From Erythrobacter sp. 3-20A1M (GTDB lineage Bacteria; Pseudomonadota; Alphaproteobacteria; Sphingomonadales; Sphingomonadaceae), in assembly GCF_018636735.1 (NCBI RefSeq), contig NZ_CP045200.1, positions 682,001 through 746,000 of the forward strand: 64,000 nt of DNA, in the 5' to 3' direction. Every line of letters starts with the position of its first letter. Within the stretch, counting starts at the first letter, position 1. Of this stretch, positions 1 through 10,549 are shown in pieces. The notes beneath the pieces are model-generated. The model was not told the DNA's origin, did not search any database, and saw only the letters and a program-made list of their open reading frames with translations. The translations under genes were made by a program, and so were the position numbers.

Positions 1-1798
1 CCAGCGGCCGGTTCGGGTCCTGCAGACCGGCGCGCGCACGGCGCACGGCCTTGGAAACGGCCTCCACCGCCTGTTCCTGCCCGATCACCCGTTTGCCGAG
101 GATCGCTTCCATCTGGAGGAGCTTCTCACGCTCGCCCTCCAGCATCCGGTCGACCGGCACGCCGGTCCAGCGGCTGACCACGCCGGCGATGTCGTCCTCG
201 GTCACTTCCTCGCGCAGCAGGGCGTTCTCGGTCTGGCCGCTTGCCTCGGCGAGCTTCTTTTCCAGCTCGGGGATCCTGCCGTAGGAAAGCTCGCCCGCCT
301 TGGCGAGGTCGCCTGCGCGCTGCGCCTGTTCCAGCTCGATCCGCGCCTGGTCGAGCTCTTCCTTCAACCGGCTTTCGGCGTTGATCTTGTCGCGCTCGCC
401 CTGCCAGCGGGCGGTCAGCGCGCTCGATTGCTCCTCGAGCCCCGACAGTTCCTTGCGCAGGTTCTCCAGTCGATCTTTCGAGGCGCTGTCGCTTTCCTTC
501 TGCAGCGCCTGCTCCTCGATCTTGAGCTGGATGATCCGCCGGTCGAGCGCCTCGATCTCCTCGGGCTTGGATTCCACTTCCATGCGGATGCGCGACGCAG
601 CCTCGTCCATCAGGTCGATCGCCTTGTCGGGGAGGAAGCGGTTCTGGATATAGCGATTGGAGAGCTGCGCCGCCGCGACGATCGCGCCGTCGGTGATACG
701 CACGCCGTGGTGCAGCTCGTACTTGTCCTTGATCCCGCGCAGGATGCTGATCGTGTCCTCGACGCTCGGTTCGTCGATATAGACCGCCTGGAAGCGCCGC
801 TGGAGCGCAGGGTCCTTCTCGACATATTTCTGGTATTCGTCGAGCGTCGTCGCACCGATGCAATGCAGTTCGCCGCGCGACAGGGCGGGCTTCAGCAGGT
901 TGGAGGCGTCCATCGAACCTTCAGAAGCACCCGCGCCGATCAGCGTGTGCATCTCGTCGATGAACAGGATGATCTGGCCTTCCGCGCCCTTCACCTCGTC
1001 GAGCACGGCCTTCAACCGCTCTTCGAACTCGCCGCGATATTTCGCGCCCGCGATCAGCGCGCCCATGTCGAGGCTCATCAGCGTGCGGCCCTTGAGACTG
1101 TCGGGCACGTCGCCATTGGCGATGCGCAGCGCCAGCCCTTCGGCGATGGCGGTCTTGCCGGTGCCGGGTTCGCCGATCAGGGCGGGGTTGTTCTTGGTTC
1201 GGCGGGCGAGGATCTGCACGGTGCGACGGATTTCCTCGTCCCGGCCGATAACCGGATCGAGCTTGCCCGCGCGCGCCGCCTCGGTCAGGTCGCGGGCGTA
1301 TTTCTTCATCGCGTCATAGGCTTCTTCGGCGCTCGCGGTGTCGGCATTGCGGCCGCCCGCAACCTCCTGAATCGCGTTCTCCAGCGCCTTCACCTCGACC
1401 CCGGCGGCCTTCAGCGCCTGTCCGGCATTGGTCGTGGTCGCCAGCGCCAGCGCCTGCAGCAGCCGCTGAACGGGGACGTAGCTGTCGCCCGCCTTGGTCG
1501 CGATCTGTTCTGCCTGGTCGAGCACGCGCACGCTATCGTTGTCGAGGCCCGGCGTCTGCTGCGCCCCGCCCCCGCTTACCGCCGGTATCTTGCCAAGCGC
1601 GGTATCGACCTCGCTTTCGACGTCACGCGGATTGCCGCCTGCGCGAGCGATGAGCCCGGAGGCCATACCTTCCGGGTCCTCGATCATCGCCTTCAGGATA
1701 TGCGCGGGCGTGATCCGCTGATGGTTCATGCGGATGGCAACGGTCTGCGCGGCCTGGAGGAAACCCTTCGCGCGGTCGGTGAACTTTTCGAGATTCAT
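1..1798 (-). CDS. clpB: ATP-dependent disaggregase ClpB, N-terminal 599 residues (cut by window edge)
   Basis: Hsp100/ClpB unfoldase that rescues aggregated proteins with DnaK in the cytoplasm. Reading from an ATG at 1798 gives the Clp N-domain (about 1-145), the first AAA+ module with Walker A GEPGTGKT at about 209-216 and Walker B ILFIDE, then the long charged coiled-coil middle domain (about 400-530) that separates ClpB from ClpA and ClpC. The frame is open to the left edge and stops just before the second Walker A, so roughly the last 260 residues lie outside. The family is usually about 860 residues. It is transcribed away from the HerA-like gene upstream. Identification is secure. Confidence 0.97.
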   Translation of the reverse strand, partial: MNLEKFTDRAKGFLQAAQTVAIRMNHQRITPAHILKAMIEDPEGMASGLIARAGGNPRDVESEVDTALGKIPAVSGGGAQQTPGLDNDSVRVLDQAEQIATKAGDSYVPVQRLLQALALATTTNAGQALKAAGVEVKALENAIQEVAGGRNADTASAEEAYDAMKKYARDLTEAARAGKLDPVIGRDEEIRRTVQILARRTKNNPALIGEPGTGKTAIAEGLALRIANGDVPDSLKGRTLMSLDMGALIAGAKYRGEFEERLKAVLDEVKGAEGQIILFIDEMHTLIGAGASEGSMDASNLLKPALSRGELHCIGATTLDEYQKYVEKDPALQRRFQAVYIDEPSVEDTISILRGIKDKYELHHGVRITDGAIVAAAQLSNRYIQNRFLPDKAIDLMDEAASRIRMEVESKPEEIEALDRRIIQLKIEEQALQKESDSASKDRLENLRKELSGLEEQSSALTARWQGERDKINAESRLKEELDQARIELEQAQRAGDLAKAGELSYGRIPELEKKLAEASGQTENALLREEVTEDDIAGVVSRWTGVPVDRMLEGEREKLLQMEAILGKRVIGQEQAVEAVSKAVRRARAGLQDPNRPL

Positions 1799-1885
1799 GG
1801 GTGGAATGTCCCCTTGTTTCGACTACCGGGCCAAGATGGTGTTGCGGTTTTGCAACACAAGATCGGCGCCAAGATTTTTGCTCGG

Positions 1886-1913
1886 CGATAGTGATATAGG
1901 GGTCTCCCGCAAG
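1886..1913 (-). promoter_or_regulatory. Possible heat-shock (RpoH) promoter of clpB
   Basis: Read on the minus strand, the clpB leader holds CTTGCGG (1907-1913) followed by CCTATATC and CACTATCG. CTTG and a CCTATAT-like box are the usual RpoH elements, but CTTG to CCTATAT is only 9 nt here, shorter than the usual 13-18 nt. Pairing CTTGCGG with CACTATCG gives better spacing but a poorer -10. A very similar arrangement lies in front of rpoH at 45577-45595. Regulation by RpoH is family knowledge; the exact site is uncertain. Confidence 0.35.
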
Positions 1914-1934
1914 GGTGCGAGAGCGGTGGGTGTT

Positions 1935-3380
1935 TTATTGCACCGACACACCTTCCAGGCCGGGCACCAGCAGCGTGCGTCCGCCGCCATATTCCTCGCG
2001 CACCACGATCAGGCCGAGCCGTTCGAGATGGTCGAGCAGGCGGCGGATGCGGCCCGGCGAGCTGGTGCCGTACACCCGCGCCAGCTCGTCGTCGTCCGGC
2101 GCGGGGGCACCCAGCGCGTTCGCGGTGGCGATGGTGAGAAAGGGGGCGAGGATATCGTCGTCCACGCCCTCGCCCAGCTCCAGCACGCGGGCGCGGACAT
2201 GGTCGTCGAGATTGCCCATCCGGACGCTCGCGAGCGCGAAGCGGCGCTGGAACGCGGCCATGTCCATCGGCACGCCGGGGATGCGCGCCTGGCGGCACCG
2301 GGTGAGGAAGCCCTGATACTGGCGGCTCGCCGGGCGATAGGTCGCGCCGTCCTCGTTCGCGATTTCGCGCAGGATCGCATCGACCCGTGCCTCGCGTTCC
2401 CCGTCGTCCTCGGTCGGCGCAGGAGCCGCGGCGGCTTCGCGCTCGACCAGCCCGCGCTCGATTTCCTCGACCGGCGGTGGCGGGGGAGCGGGCGGCGGGG
2501 GTGGCGGCGCGGCGGCGACTTCCTCTGCCAGGTCCTTCACCAGCAGGCTCTCCATCTCGGCGCGCGGAGCCTCGGGCAGCGGCATCAACCCCTCGACCGC
2601 GAGCGCCTTGCCGGTCTTTACCGGGCCGATCTTCACCGCTTGCGGACGGCGGCTGATCGCGGGGCCGAGTGCGAGAAAATGCCCACGTTCGAGATCGCGG
2701 ATCCGCTCCGCCTGCCGCCGCTCCATGCCGAGCAGGTCTGCCGCGCGCTGCATGTCGATGTCGAGGAAGGTCCGCCCCATCAGGAAGTTGGAAGCTTCGG
2801 CCGCGACATTCTTCGCCAGCTTGGCCAACCGCTGGGTCGCGACGATCCCGGCCAGACCGCGCTTGCGCCCCCGGCACATCAGGTTGGTCATGGCGGACAG
2901 CGTCATGCGGCGCGTGTCCTCCGCCATCTCCCCGCCCTGCGAGGGCGCGAACATCTGCGCCTCGTCTACCACCACCAGCGCGGGATACCAGTGCGCGCGA
3001 GGCGCATCGAACAGCGCGTTCAGGAACTGCGCGGCGCAGCGGATCTGCTGCTCAACCTCCAGCCCCTCCAGCGCCAGCACCACGGAGGCGCGGTGTTCGC
3101 GGATGCGGCCCGCCAGCGCCTCGATCTCCGCCGCGGAATAGGCCGCGGCGTCGATCACCACATGGTCGAACACATCGGCGAGCGAAGCGAAATCGCCTTC
3201 CGGATCGATCACCACCTGCTGCACCAGCCCGGCGCTCTCTTCCAGAATGCGGCGCAGCAGATGCGACTTGCCCGAACCGCTATTGCCCTGGACGAGCAGG
3301 CGGGTCGCGAGGAGCTCCTCCACGTCGAACGTCACCGCCTGTGCGGTCGAATCATGTCCGATGGTGATGCGCGTACCCAT
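1935..3380 (-). CDS. HerA-like P-loop ATPase
   Basis: 481-residue ATPase of the HerA/DUF87 class. Walker A GNSGSGKS is at residues 32-39, followed by a segment with VVVDEAQMF as Walker B and a region on 'RKRGLAGIVATQR' as seen in HerA/FtsK relatives. A proline run (about 287-304) separates this domain from a C-terminal part of unknown function. The ATG at 3380 is chosen because homology begins there; the frame is open to 3518 but that would run into the divergent acylase gene. HerA usually works with the nuclease NurA in DNA end processing, but no NurA is nearby, so the role is unknown. Confidence 0.8.
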   Translation of the reverse strand: MGTRITIGHDSTAQAVTFDVEELLATRLLVQGNSGSGKSHLLRRILEESAGLVQQVVIDPEGDFASLADVFDHVVIDAAAYSAAEIEALAGRIREHRASVVLALEGLEVEQQIRCAAQFLNALFDAPRAHWYPALVVVDEAQMFAPSQGGEMAEDTRRMTLSAMTNLMCRGRKRGLAGIVATQRLAKLAKNVAAEASNFLMGRTFLDIDMQRAADLLGMERRQAERIRDLERGHFLALGPAISRRPQAVKIGPVKTGKALAVEGLMPLPEAPRAEMESLLVKDLAEEVAAAPPPPPPAPPPPPVEEIERGLVEREAAAAPAPTEDDGEREARVDAILREIANEDGATYRPASRQYQGFLTRCRQARIPGVPMDMAAFQRRFALASVRMGNLDDHVRARVLELGEGVDDDILAPFLTIATANALGAPAPDDDELARVYGTSSPGRIRRLLDHLERLGLIVVREEYGGGRTLLVPGLEGVSVQ

Positions 3381-3516
3381 GGCCCCAGCGTAGCGAAGGG
3401 GATCGCCCAGGCGGAAGGGCGGCAGCCGGAGTTTTCCCGATTCGCCCGCGCGACCGGTTTTCCCCTTCACCCGCATCGCCCGCCCGGCTAGGCCAGCGAT
3501 GGAGGAGAGGTTGCAC

Positions 3517-5769
3517 ATGAAAACTCTGGGGCGGATCGGACTGGGTGTGCTCGCGCTGGTCCTGGTGGTTCTCGTCGGGCTGATGGTGTGGGAACCCTTC
3601 TTCGCCCGGCAGGGAGAGGCACCGCAAACCAGCCGCGCCTACACCGCCGAAATCGTGCGCGACGAGTTCGGCGTGCCGCATATCTATGGCAAGACCGATG
3701 CCGACGTCGCCTACGGCGTTGCGGTCGCCCATGCGCAGGACGACTTCTTCACGCTGCAGGACGTGGTGGCGATGAGCCGGGGTCGCTATGGCGCGATCGC
3801 GGGCGAGGACGGGGCGCAGGTCGATTTCCTCTACCATTTGCTCGACGCGCGCGGCGTGGCCGATCGCAACTGGCCGCAGGTCCCCGCCGATACGCGGGCG
3901 CTGTTCGATGCCTATGCCGCCGGTCTGAACGATTATGCGCAGGCGCATCCGGGCGAGATCAAGCTCGCCAACCTGTTCCCGGTCCACGGGAAAGACATCG
4001 CGGCGGGTTTTGCGCTGCGCCAGCCGCTGTTCTTCGGGCTCGGCAGTGTGATCGGTCCGCTCGTGTCCGGCGAACCGCTGACGCCCGAGCACGGGCCCAA
4101 GATTCCCGGCGCGACGCGCCAACCAGCAATCGGCGACGCGCCGCCGATCATGGACGAGCGACCCGCAGCGGCCAAACCCGTCGCCAGCCGGGTGAACACA
4201 CCCGTCGCGCTGGGCGAGGAAGCGGCGATGTCGGGCTCCAACGCCTTTGCCGTCGCGCCTGCCAAAGCGGGCGGTCCAACCACGCTCATCTCCAACGCGC
4301 ACCAGCCATGGCGCGGCGGCGTCGCGTGGTACGAACTGGTCGTCGAAAGCGGCGAAGGCTGGCATTATGCCGGGGCGACCTTCCCCGGCTCGCCCTACCC
4401 CTTCCTCGGCCATAACGAACATCTGGGCTGGACCAACACGGTCAACACGCCCGACATGGTCGATGTCTACCAGTTGGTGCTAGACGACAGTGGGACCCGC
4501 TATCGCCTCGACGGGAAATGGGTGCCGCTGGAACACGAGACGGTCACCCTGCCCGTAAAGCTCGGCCCGCTGGTCCTGCCCATTCGCAAGGACATCTGGC
4601 GCTCGGTCCACGGGCCGGTGATCAAGAACGACAAGGGCGCGTTCGCCGTCCGCTATGGCGGGATCGGGCAGCTGGGCCAGCTGGACGCCTATTACCGCCT
4701 CAACAAGGCGAAGACCTACGACGAGTGGCGCACCATCCTGTCGCGCATGGCGATCCCCAGCACGAACTTCATCTATGGCGACGAAGCCGGCAACATCGCC
4801 TATATCTACAACGCCTCGATCCCCGACCGGCCCGCCACGCTCGACGGCAAGCCGATCGATTGGCGCGGCATCCTCCCCGGCGACGACAGCCGCCTGATCT
4901 GGCAGCGCAGCGTACCCTTCGACAGCCTGCCGCAGTACAAGGACCCCGCCAGCGGCTGGCTGTTCAATTCCAACAACACGCCCTTCATCGCCGCCGGTCC
5001 GGGCAGCGACCTCTCCCCGGACTCCGTCCCGCCGGAAATGGGCGTCGAATTGAAGATGACCAACCGGGCGCGCCGCGCGTGGAAGCTGATGAGCGACGCC
5101 CCGCTGCTCGACCGGGAGAACCTGGCGCGGATCAAGTACGACACCGCCTACGAGTCCGCCGGCTACATCGCGCACATGATGGCCGACGTCGCCGCGCTGC
5201 GTCCGCGCACCCGCGAGATGCAGGCGGCCCAGGCGCTGATGCTGCAATGGGACGGGAGCGAGGACAATGTCGGGCGCGCCGACGCTCTGGCGCTGCTGAT
5301 GATCAAGCCCTTCATGGCGTCGAGCTACAACAACGTTCCCTGGCCCGATGCGGGTGAGGAGCTGAAACGCTCGGCCGATCACCTGATGCGCGTGTTCGGG
5401 CGGCTCGATCCGCCGATGAGCGAGTTGCTGCGGTTGCGCCAGCCGGTCGGCCCCTATGCCGTAGATCTGCCGCTCGACGGCGGGTCGGACACGCTGCGCG
5501 CATCCACGCTGTGGGACATCGATCCGGACGGCAAGCTGAGCGTGAAGCACGGCGACAGCTTCATCCAGTGGGTCGAATGGCTGCCCGGCCAGCGAGTAAG
5601 TTCGCGCTCGATCGAGCCCTACGGCGCGGCGACCACTCGGCCCGACAACCCGCACTATTCCGACCAGGCGACGCTGTTCATCCAGCACCGCCTGAAGCCG
5701 GTCCATTTCTGGCGCGACGATGTGATTGCGAACGCACATTCGCGCCTTGTCGTATCGAGCGCGCGGTAG
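3517..5769 (+). CDS. Penicillin acylase family protein (Ntn hydrolase)
   Basis: 750-residue member of the penicillin/acyl-homoserine-lactone acylase family, which hydrolyse amide bonds after autocatalytic cleavage into two chains. An N-terminal hydrophobic segment (about 5-25) anchors or exports it. The N-terminal chain carries the typical 'RDEFGVPHIYG' opening. Ser241 in GSNAF is the expected N-terminal nucleophile of the beta chain after self-cleavage. HNEHLGWTNT further on also matches the family. The ATG at 3517 is preceded by GGAGAGG at a good distance; the upstream ATG at 3499 lacks this. The substrate cannot be told; beta-lactams and N-acyl homoserine lactones are both possible. Confidence 0.9.
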   Translation: MKTLGRIGLGVLALVLVVLVGLMVWEPFFARQGEAPQTSRAYTAEIVRDEFGVPHIYGKTDADVAYGVAVAHAQDDFFTLQDVVAMSRGRYGAIAGEDGAQVDFLYHLLDARGVADRNWPQVPADTRALFDAYAAGLNDYAQAHPGEIKLANLFPVHGKDIAAGFALRQPLFFGLGSVIGPLVSGEPLTPEHGPKIPGATRQPAIGDAPPIMDERPAAAKPVASRVNTPVALGEEAAMSGSNAFAVAPAKAGGPTTLISNAHQPWRGGVAWYELVVESGEGWHYAGATFPGSPYPFLGHNEHLGWTNTVNTPDMVDVYQLVLDDSGTRYRLDGKWVPLEHETVTLPVKLGPLVLPIRKDIWRSVHGPVIKNDKGAFAVRYGGIGQLGQLDAYYRLNKAKTYDEWRTILSRMAIPSTNFIYGDEAGNIAYIYNASIPDRPATLDGKPIDWRGILPGDDSRLIWQRSVPFDSLPQYKDPASGWLFNSNNTPFIAAGPGSDLSPDSVPPEMGVELKMTNRARRAWKLMSDAPLLDRENLARIKYDTAYESAGYIAHMMADVAALRPRTREMQAAQALMLQWDGSEDNVGRADALALLMIKPFMASSYNNVPWPDAGEELKRSADHLMRVFGRLDPPMSELLRLRQPVGPYAVDLPLDGGSDTLRASTLWDIDPDGKLSVKHGDSFIQWVEWLPGQRVSSRSIEPYGAATTRPDNPHYSDQATLFIQHRLKPVHFWRDDVIANAHSRLVVSSAR

Positions 5770-5802
5770 GATAACGCACGCATTCCTTGGGGAGAATCAC
5801 CG

Positions 5803-8744
5803 ATGTTGAAGACCACCGCCGTCAGCCTGCTCGCGATTTCGCTGGCCGGGTGCGCCACCATGAGCGACAGCCAGATGGAGCGCGCGGACGCAGGCACGTC
5901 GCTCGCCAGTGCCGAAGATACCATCGGCGATCCCGCCCCGTGTCCGAACTCGTCGACGAAGTGTCGATCCCCTACGACAGCTTCAAGCTCGCGAACGGCC
6001 TGACCGTGCTGGTGCATGAGGATCGCAAGGCACCGATCGTGGGCGTATCCGTGTGGTACAAGGTCGGATCGAAGAACGAGCCGAAGGGCAAGACCGGTTT
6101 CGCCCACCTGTTCGAGCACCTGATGTTCAACGGCTCCGAACATTCGCCGGGCGATTTCTTCGAACCGCTGCAGCAGGTCGGGGCGACCGACTTCAACGGA
6201 ACCACATGGTTCGACCGGACCAATTATTTCGAGACGGTGCCGACCGGCGCGCTGGACCGCGCGCTGTTCCTCGAAAGCGACCGGATGGGCTATCTCCTCG
6301 GCGCGATCACGCAGGAGAAGCTCGATAACCAGATCGGCGTGGTCCAGAACGAGAAGCGGCAGGGCGACAACCAGCCCTACGGCCTCGTCGAATACGAGCA
6401 GCTGGAAAATCTCTATCCGGTCGGGCACCCCTACCACCACTCCACCATCGGTTCGATGGAGGACCTGTCCGGTGCGACGCTGGACGATGTGAAGAGCTGG
6501 TTCCGCGACCATTACGCACCGAACAACGCCGTGCTGGTGCTGGCCGGCGACATCGACCTCGCCACCGCGAAGGAGAAGGTGACGCACTGGTTCGGCGCGA
6601 TTCCTTCCGGCCCGGCGGTAGCGCCGGTGGACGCACCCGTCCCCACACTGGATGCACCCAAGTCGAAAACGATCAAGGATCGCATCGCGACCCCGCGCAT
6701 CTATCGCATGTGGGCGGTTCCGGGCCTGAACGATCCCGAATTCCTGCCGCTGTCGATGGGCGCAAGCGTGCTCGGCGGCCTTGCCAGTTCGCGTCTCGAC
6801 GATGCGCTGGTGCGCGGCCAGGAACTGGCGGTGAGCGTTTCCGCCAGCCCCCAGATCTTCGCCCAGGCGGGCCAGCTGGTGATCTACGCCGATGCCAAGC
6901 CCGGCGTGACCGAGGAACAGCTCGGCGCCGCGCTGGACGCCGAAATCGCCAAGTTCGTGAAAGAAGGCCCGACGGCAGACGAGTTGCAGCGCGCCACCAC
7001 CACTTACGCCGCCGGCCAGATCCGCGGACTGGAGCAGGTCGGCGGGTTCTCCGGCAAGGCACCGACCTTGGCCGAGGGGCTGCTCTATCAAGGCGATCCT
7101 GCCGCCTACAAGGACACGCTGGAACGCGCTGCGGCGATGACGCCCGAGCGCGTGCGCGAAGTAACCGCCAAGTGGATGTCGCGGCCCGCCTTCTCGCTCG
7201 TCATCGAACCGGGCGACCGGACCGAGGGCGGCGAGAACCGCGGCGGCTGGTCGTTCAACGGCGGCACCGGGGCCTGGGCCTTCACGATGGACGGCACCGG
7301 CGGCGCGGCCCCGGCCTATTACGCGGCACCGGGTACGATGGCCGCTGCGGCTGCCACGACGGCGGAGGCCGATCGCAGCCAGTTACCCCCTGTTGGTACT
7401 CTCGCCCCGCTCGACTTCCCGAAGATCGAGCGCACGACGCTTTCCAATGGCATGCAGGTCTATTTCGCGCATCGCGATGCGGTGCCCGTGGTCACCATGC
7501 GTGTTTCCTTCGATGCCGGCTATGCCGCCGATCCGAAGGACGAGCTCGGCATCCAGTCGCTGATGCTGGAGGCGATGGACGAGGGGACCGAGGATCTGAC
7601 CGCCAGCGAGCTTGCCACGGAGAAGGAGCGGCTGGGCGTCAATCTCTACGGCACGGCCGATCTCGACACGACCGATTTCGGGCTCGACGCGCTGACGCCC
7701 AACCTCGACCCGTCGGTGGCACTGCTGGCGGATTATATCCGCTACCCCGCCTTCCGCCCGGCCGATCTGGAGCGCGTGCGCACGCAGCAGGAAACGCGGA
7801 TCAAGAACGAGCTGAACAACCCCGGGCAGATCGCGGCCCGCGCCCTGCAGCCGCTGCTCTACGGGACCGACCACCCCTACGGCGTCGCGCCCAGCGGCAC
7901 CGGCGACCTGGAGGTGGTGCAGAACCTGACCCGGGAAGACCTCGCGGCGTTCCATGACAAATGGCTGCGCCCCGATGCGGCCAAGGTGTTCGTGGTCGGC
8001 GATACCTCGCTCGCCGCGGTGAAGGCCGCGCTGGAGAAGAGCTTCGGCGACTGGAAGGCCCCGGCGGGGCCTGCCCCGACGAAGAATTTCGACGTGCCCG
8101 TACCGCCACAGACATCGCGCATCATCCTGATCGATCGCCCGCAATCGCCGCAATCGGTGATCGTCGCCGGTCGCATCCTGAATGCCAAGGGGACCGACGA
8201 CCTCGTCGCGCTGCGCGCCGCCAACGAGGTGTTCGGCGGCAGCTTCCTGTCGCGGATCAACATGAACCTGCGCGAGACGAAGGGGTGGTCCTATGGCGTG
8301 CGTAGCCAGATCGGCAGCCCGATCGATCGCACCAGCTTCATGATCTATGCCCCGGTCCAGGCGGATCGCACCGGCGATTCTATCGTCGAGCTGCGCAAGG
8401 ACCTGACCGCCTACACCGAAGGCGGCGAAGGTGTGACCGCGGAGGAGTTGACCCGGCTCGTCAACGGCAGCGTACGCGAACTGCCGGGCCAGTTCGAGAC
8501 GAGCCGCGATGTGCTTGGCGGAATTGCCAACATCGTCGAATACGATCGTCCCGACGATTACTACGAGACGCTGGCGGCGAAGTATCAGGGCCTGCAGGCC
8601 TCGCAGCTCGATGAACTGGCCGCGGCCGACTTCCTCGGCAACGACCTCGTCTTCGTGGTGGTTGGCGATGCCGAGAAGGTGCGCCCGCAGCTCGAAAAGA
8701 TCGGCCTGCCGATCGAGGAACGCGAAGCCCCCGCCATCCGTTGA
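5803..8744 (+). CDS. M16 zinc metallopeptidase, lipoprotein, with apparent frameshift near 5930-5942
   Basis: Two-domain M16 (insulinase/pitrilysin-like) peptidase of about 980 residues. The frame starting at 5803 has a lipoprotein signal with lipobox LAGC and a 'GGGGAGA'-like Shine-Dalgarno upstream. After about 45 residues the family sequence continues one frame back (VSELVDEVSIPYDSF onward, first codon GTG at 5940), as if one base were lost in the C-rich stretch near 5932-5940. The body is intact: inverted zinc motif HLFEH (codon 6105) in the first domain, and a second M16 domain from about 7400 without the motif, as usual. It may be a sequencing error, a real mutation, or translation of a body protein from GTG 5940. 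Confidence 0.88.
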
Positions 8745-8812
8745 CATCCATGTAAGTAGCGGCGCGCCCCGCCGACGCTTATCTCAATTTGTCCCAGAGA
8801 GGAGTTTATCGA

Positions 8813-9118
8813 ATGTCCGTTGCAGGTACCTATGAAACCGTCGTCAAGAGTCCGATGGGCGACCAGAAGGGCACTTTCACCGTCGTGCCCGGCGACGATG
8901 GCAAGACCTTCACCGGCAGCATGGCCGGCGGCATGGGCTCCATGGACGTGAAGGACGGCACCATCGACGGCGACACGCTGCGGTGGAAGATGGACATGAC
9001 CGTCCCCATGCCGATGACGCTCGACTGCACTGCCGACGTGAACGGCGATCAGATGACCGGCAAGGTCAATGCCGGCGCCTTCGGCGACATGCCGCTGACG
9101 GGCGAACGCAAGGACTGA
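8813..9118 (+). CDS. Small conserved-type hypothetical protein, 101 aa
   Basis: A 101-residue protein with a good Shine-Dalgarno (GAGAGGAG) before the ATG at 8813. There is no signal peptide or membrane segment. The sequence is rich in Gly, Asp, Met and Thr and shows repeated short beta-strand units (GTFTVV, FTGSM, GTIDGD, MTGKV), suggesting a small beta-sandwich or barrel. I do not recognise a named family. It stands alone, with its own terminator downstream. Confidence 0.75.
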   Translation: MSVAGTYETVVKSPMGDQKGTFTVVPGDDGKTFTGSMAGGMGSMDVKDGTIDGDTLRWKMDMTVPMPMTLDCTADVNGDQMTGKVNAGAFGDMPLTGERKD

Positions 9119-9142
9119 TCTACGGTCCGATGAATTTACGAA

Positions 9143-9178
9143 GGGGCGTCGGGAGCGATTCCGGCGCCCCTTTCGTTT
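9143..9178 (+). terminator. Rho-independent terminator
   Basis: GGGGCGTCGG pairs with CCGGCGCCCC (one G-T wobble) around an 8-nt loop, followed by TTTCGTTT. It lies 24 nt after the stop of the 101-residue protein and before the ABC1 kinase. Confidence 0.8.
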
Positions 9179-9199
9179 GGATCGCATGAGGCGCGCGCA

Positions 9200-10534
9200 G
9201 TGAGTGACGAGGACCGGAAGCGGGAGCGGGGGCGCGCAGTACCAAGCGGGCGCGCCAGCCGGCTCGGCGTGTTCGGGCGGCTGGCAGGCGGGCTCGCCGG
9301 CGGGATGGCTGCGGAAGGTGCGCGGCGGCTGGCACGGGGCGAACGCCCTCGCATGCGCGACATGATCCTCACCCATGGCAATGCTGCGCGCATGGCCGAC
9401 CGGCTGTCGCATCTGCGCGGCGCGGCGATGAAGATGGGCCAGATGATCAGCATGGACGCGGGCGACATGCTGCCGCCCGAGCTGGCCGAGATTTTGGCCC
9501 GCGTGCGCGATCAGGCCAACCGTATGCCGCCACGCCAGTTGCGCGACGTGCTGAACCGCGAATGGGGCGAAGGGTGGCGCGCGCGCTTTTCCGCCTTCGA
9601 CGCGACCCCGCTCGCCGCCGCCTCGATCGGCCAGGTTCACCGCGCGACGACGCAGGACGGGCGCGAACTGGCGATCAAAGTGCAATATCCCGGCGTCCGC
9701 CAGAGCATCGATGCGGATGTCGACAATGTAGCGAACCTGCTGCGTGTCTCCGGCCTCTTGCCCAAGGAACTCGACCTCGCGCCGTTGCTGTTGGAGGCCA
9801 AGCGACAATTGCACGACGAGGCCGATTACGAGCGAGAGGGCGCGCAGATGATGCGCTACCGCGCTCTTCTATCGGGTGAGCAGGACTATGTGGTCCCCGC
9901 CATCGCGCCGGATTTCTCGACTGCCAACGTGCTGGCGATGGATTACCTGCCCGGCCGCCCGATCGAGGCGCTGGTCGACGCTCCACAGGAGGAGCGCGAC
10001 CGGGTGACGGCCAGCATCATCGCGCTGGTGCTGCGCGAACTGTTCGAATTTGGCGTGATGCAGACCGATCCGAACTTCGCCAATTTTCGCTACCAGCCCG
10101 AGACCGGTCGACTGGTGCTGCTCGATTTCGGCGCGACCCGCGATGTGGAGCCGGAGGTCGCCGCCGTCTATCGCCGCCTGCTCGCGGCGGGGCTGGCCGA
10201 GGATCGCGACGCGGTCCGCGCGGCGGCGGTGGAGGCAGGCTTCGTCGGCCCGGGCGTGCTGGAACACCACCGCGAGCCGCTCGACCGCATCATCGATATC
10301 ATCGTCACCGAAATGAGCCGCAAGGGGCCGTTCGATTTCGGCGACCGCGCCTTCGTCGGCACCGTCCGAGACCTCGGCATGCAGATAGCCGCCGATCGCG
10401 CCATTTGGCACATCCCGCCGATCGAGACGCTGTTCGTCCAGCGCAAGATCAGCGGCACCGCGCTGCTCGGCGCCCGGCTTGAGGCACGGGTGGACGTGCG
10501 GGGAATGGTGGAGGAACGGGTTGCGCCGGGCTGA
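9200..10534 (+). CDS. ABC1/UbiB-family atypical kinase
   Basis: 444-residue protein of the ABC1 (AarF/UbiB/ADCK) family, which assists ubiquinone biosynthesis or lipid handling at membranes. The family-specific KxGQ motif is KMGQ at 78-81, the alanine-rich loop replacing the usual glycine loop is in PLAAASIGQ, and the metal-binding DFG is at Asp309. It starts with GTG at 9200. Unlike UbiB proper it lacks a recognisable C-terminal membrane hairpin, and no ubi genes are adjacent, so a specific role in ubiquinone synthesis is not assigned. Confidence 0.9.
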   Translation: MSDEDRKRERGRAVPSGRASRLGVFGRLAGGLAGGMAAEGARRLARGERPRMRDMILTHGNAARMADRLSHLRGAAMKMGQMISMDAGDMLPPELAEILARVRDQANRMPPRQLRDVLNREWGEGWRARFSAFDATPLAAASIGQVHRATTQDGRELAIKVQYPGVRQSIDADVDNVANLLRVSGLLPKELDLAPLLLEAKRQLHDEADYEREGAQMMRYRALLSGEQDYVVPAIAPDFSTANVLAMDYLPGRPIEALVDAPQEERDRVTASIIALVLRELFEFGVMQTDPNFANFRYQPETGRLVLLDFGATRDVEPEVAAVYRRLLAAGLAEDRDAVRAAAVEAGFVGPGVLEHHREPLDRIIDIIVTEMSRKGPFDFGDRAFVGTVRDLGMQIAADRAIWHIPPIETLFVQRKISGTALLGARLEARVDVRGMVEERVAPG

Positions 10535-10549
10535 TCCGTCGACTTCCCC

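Noticed and set aside
428-1891. 487-codon open frame antisense to clpB
   Set aside because: Shadow frame of clpB, rich in Arg/Ala/Gly with no recognisable domain.
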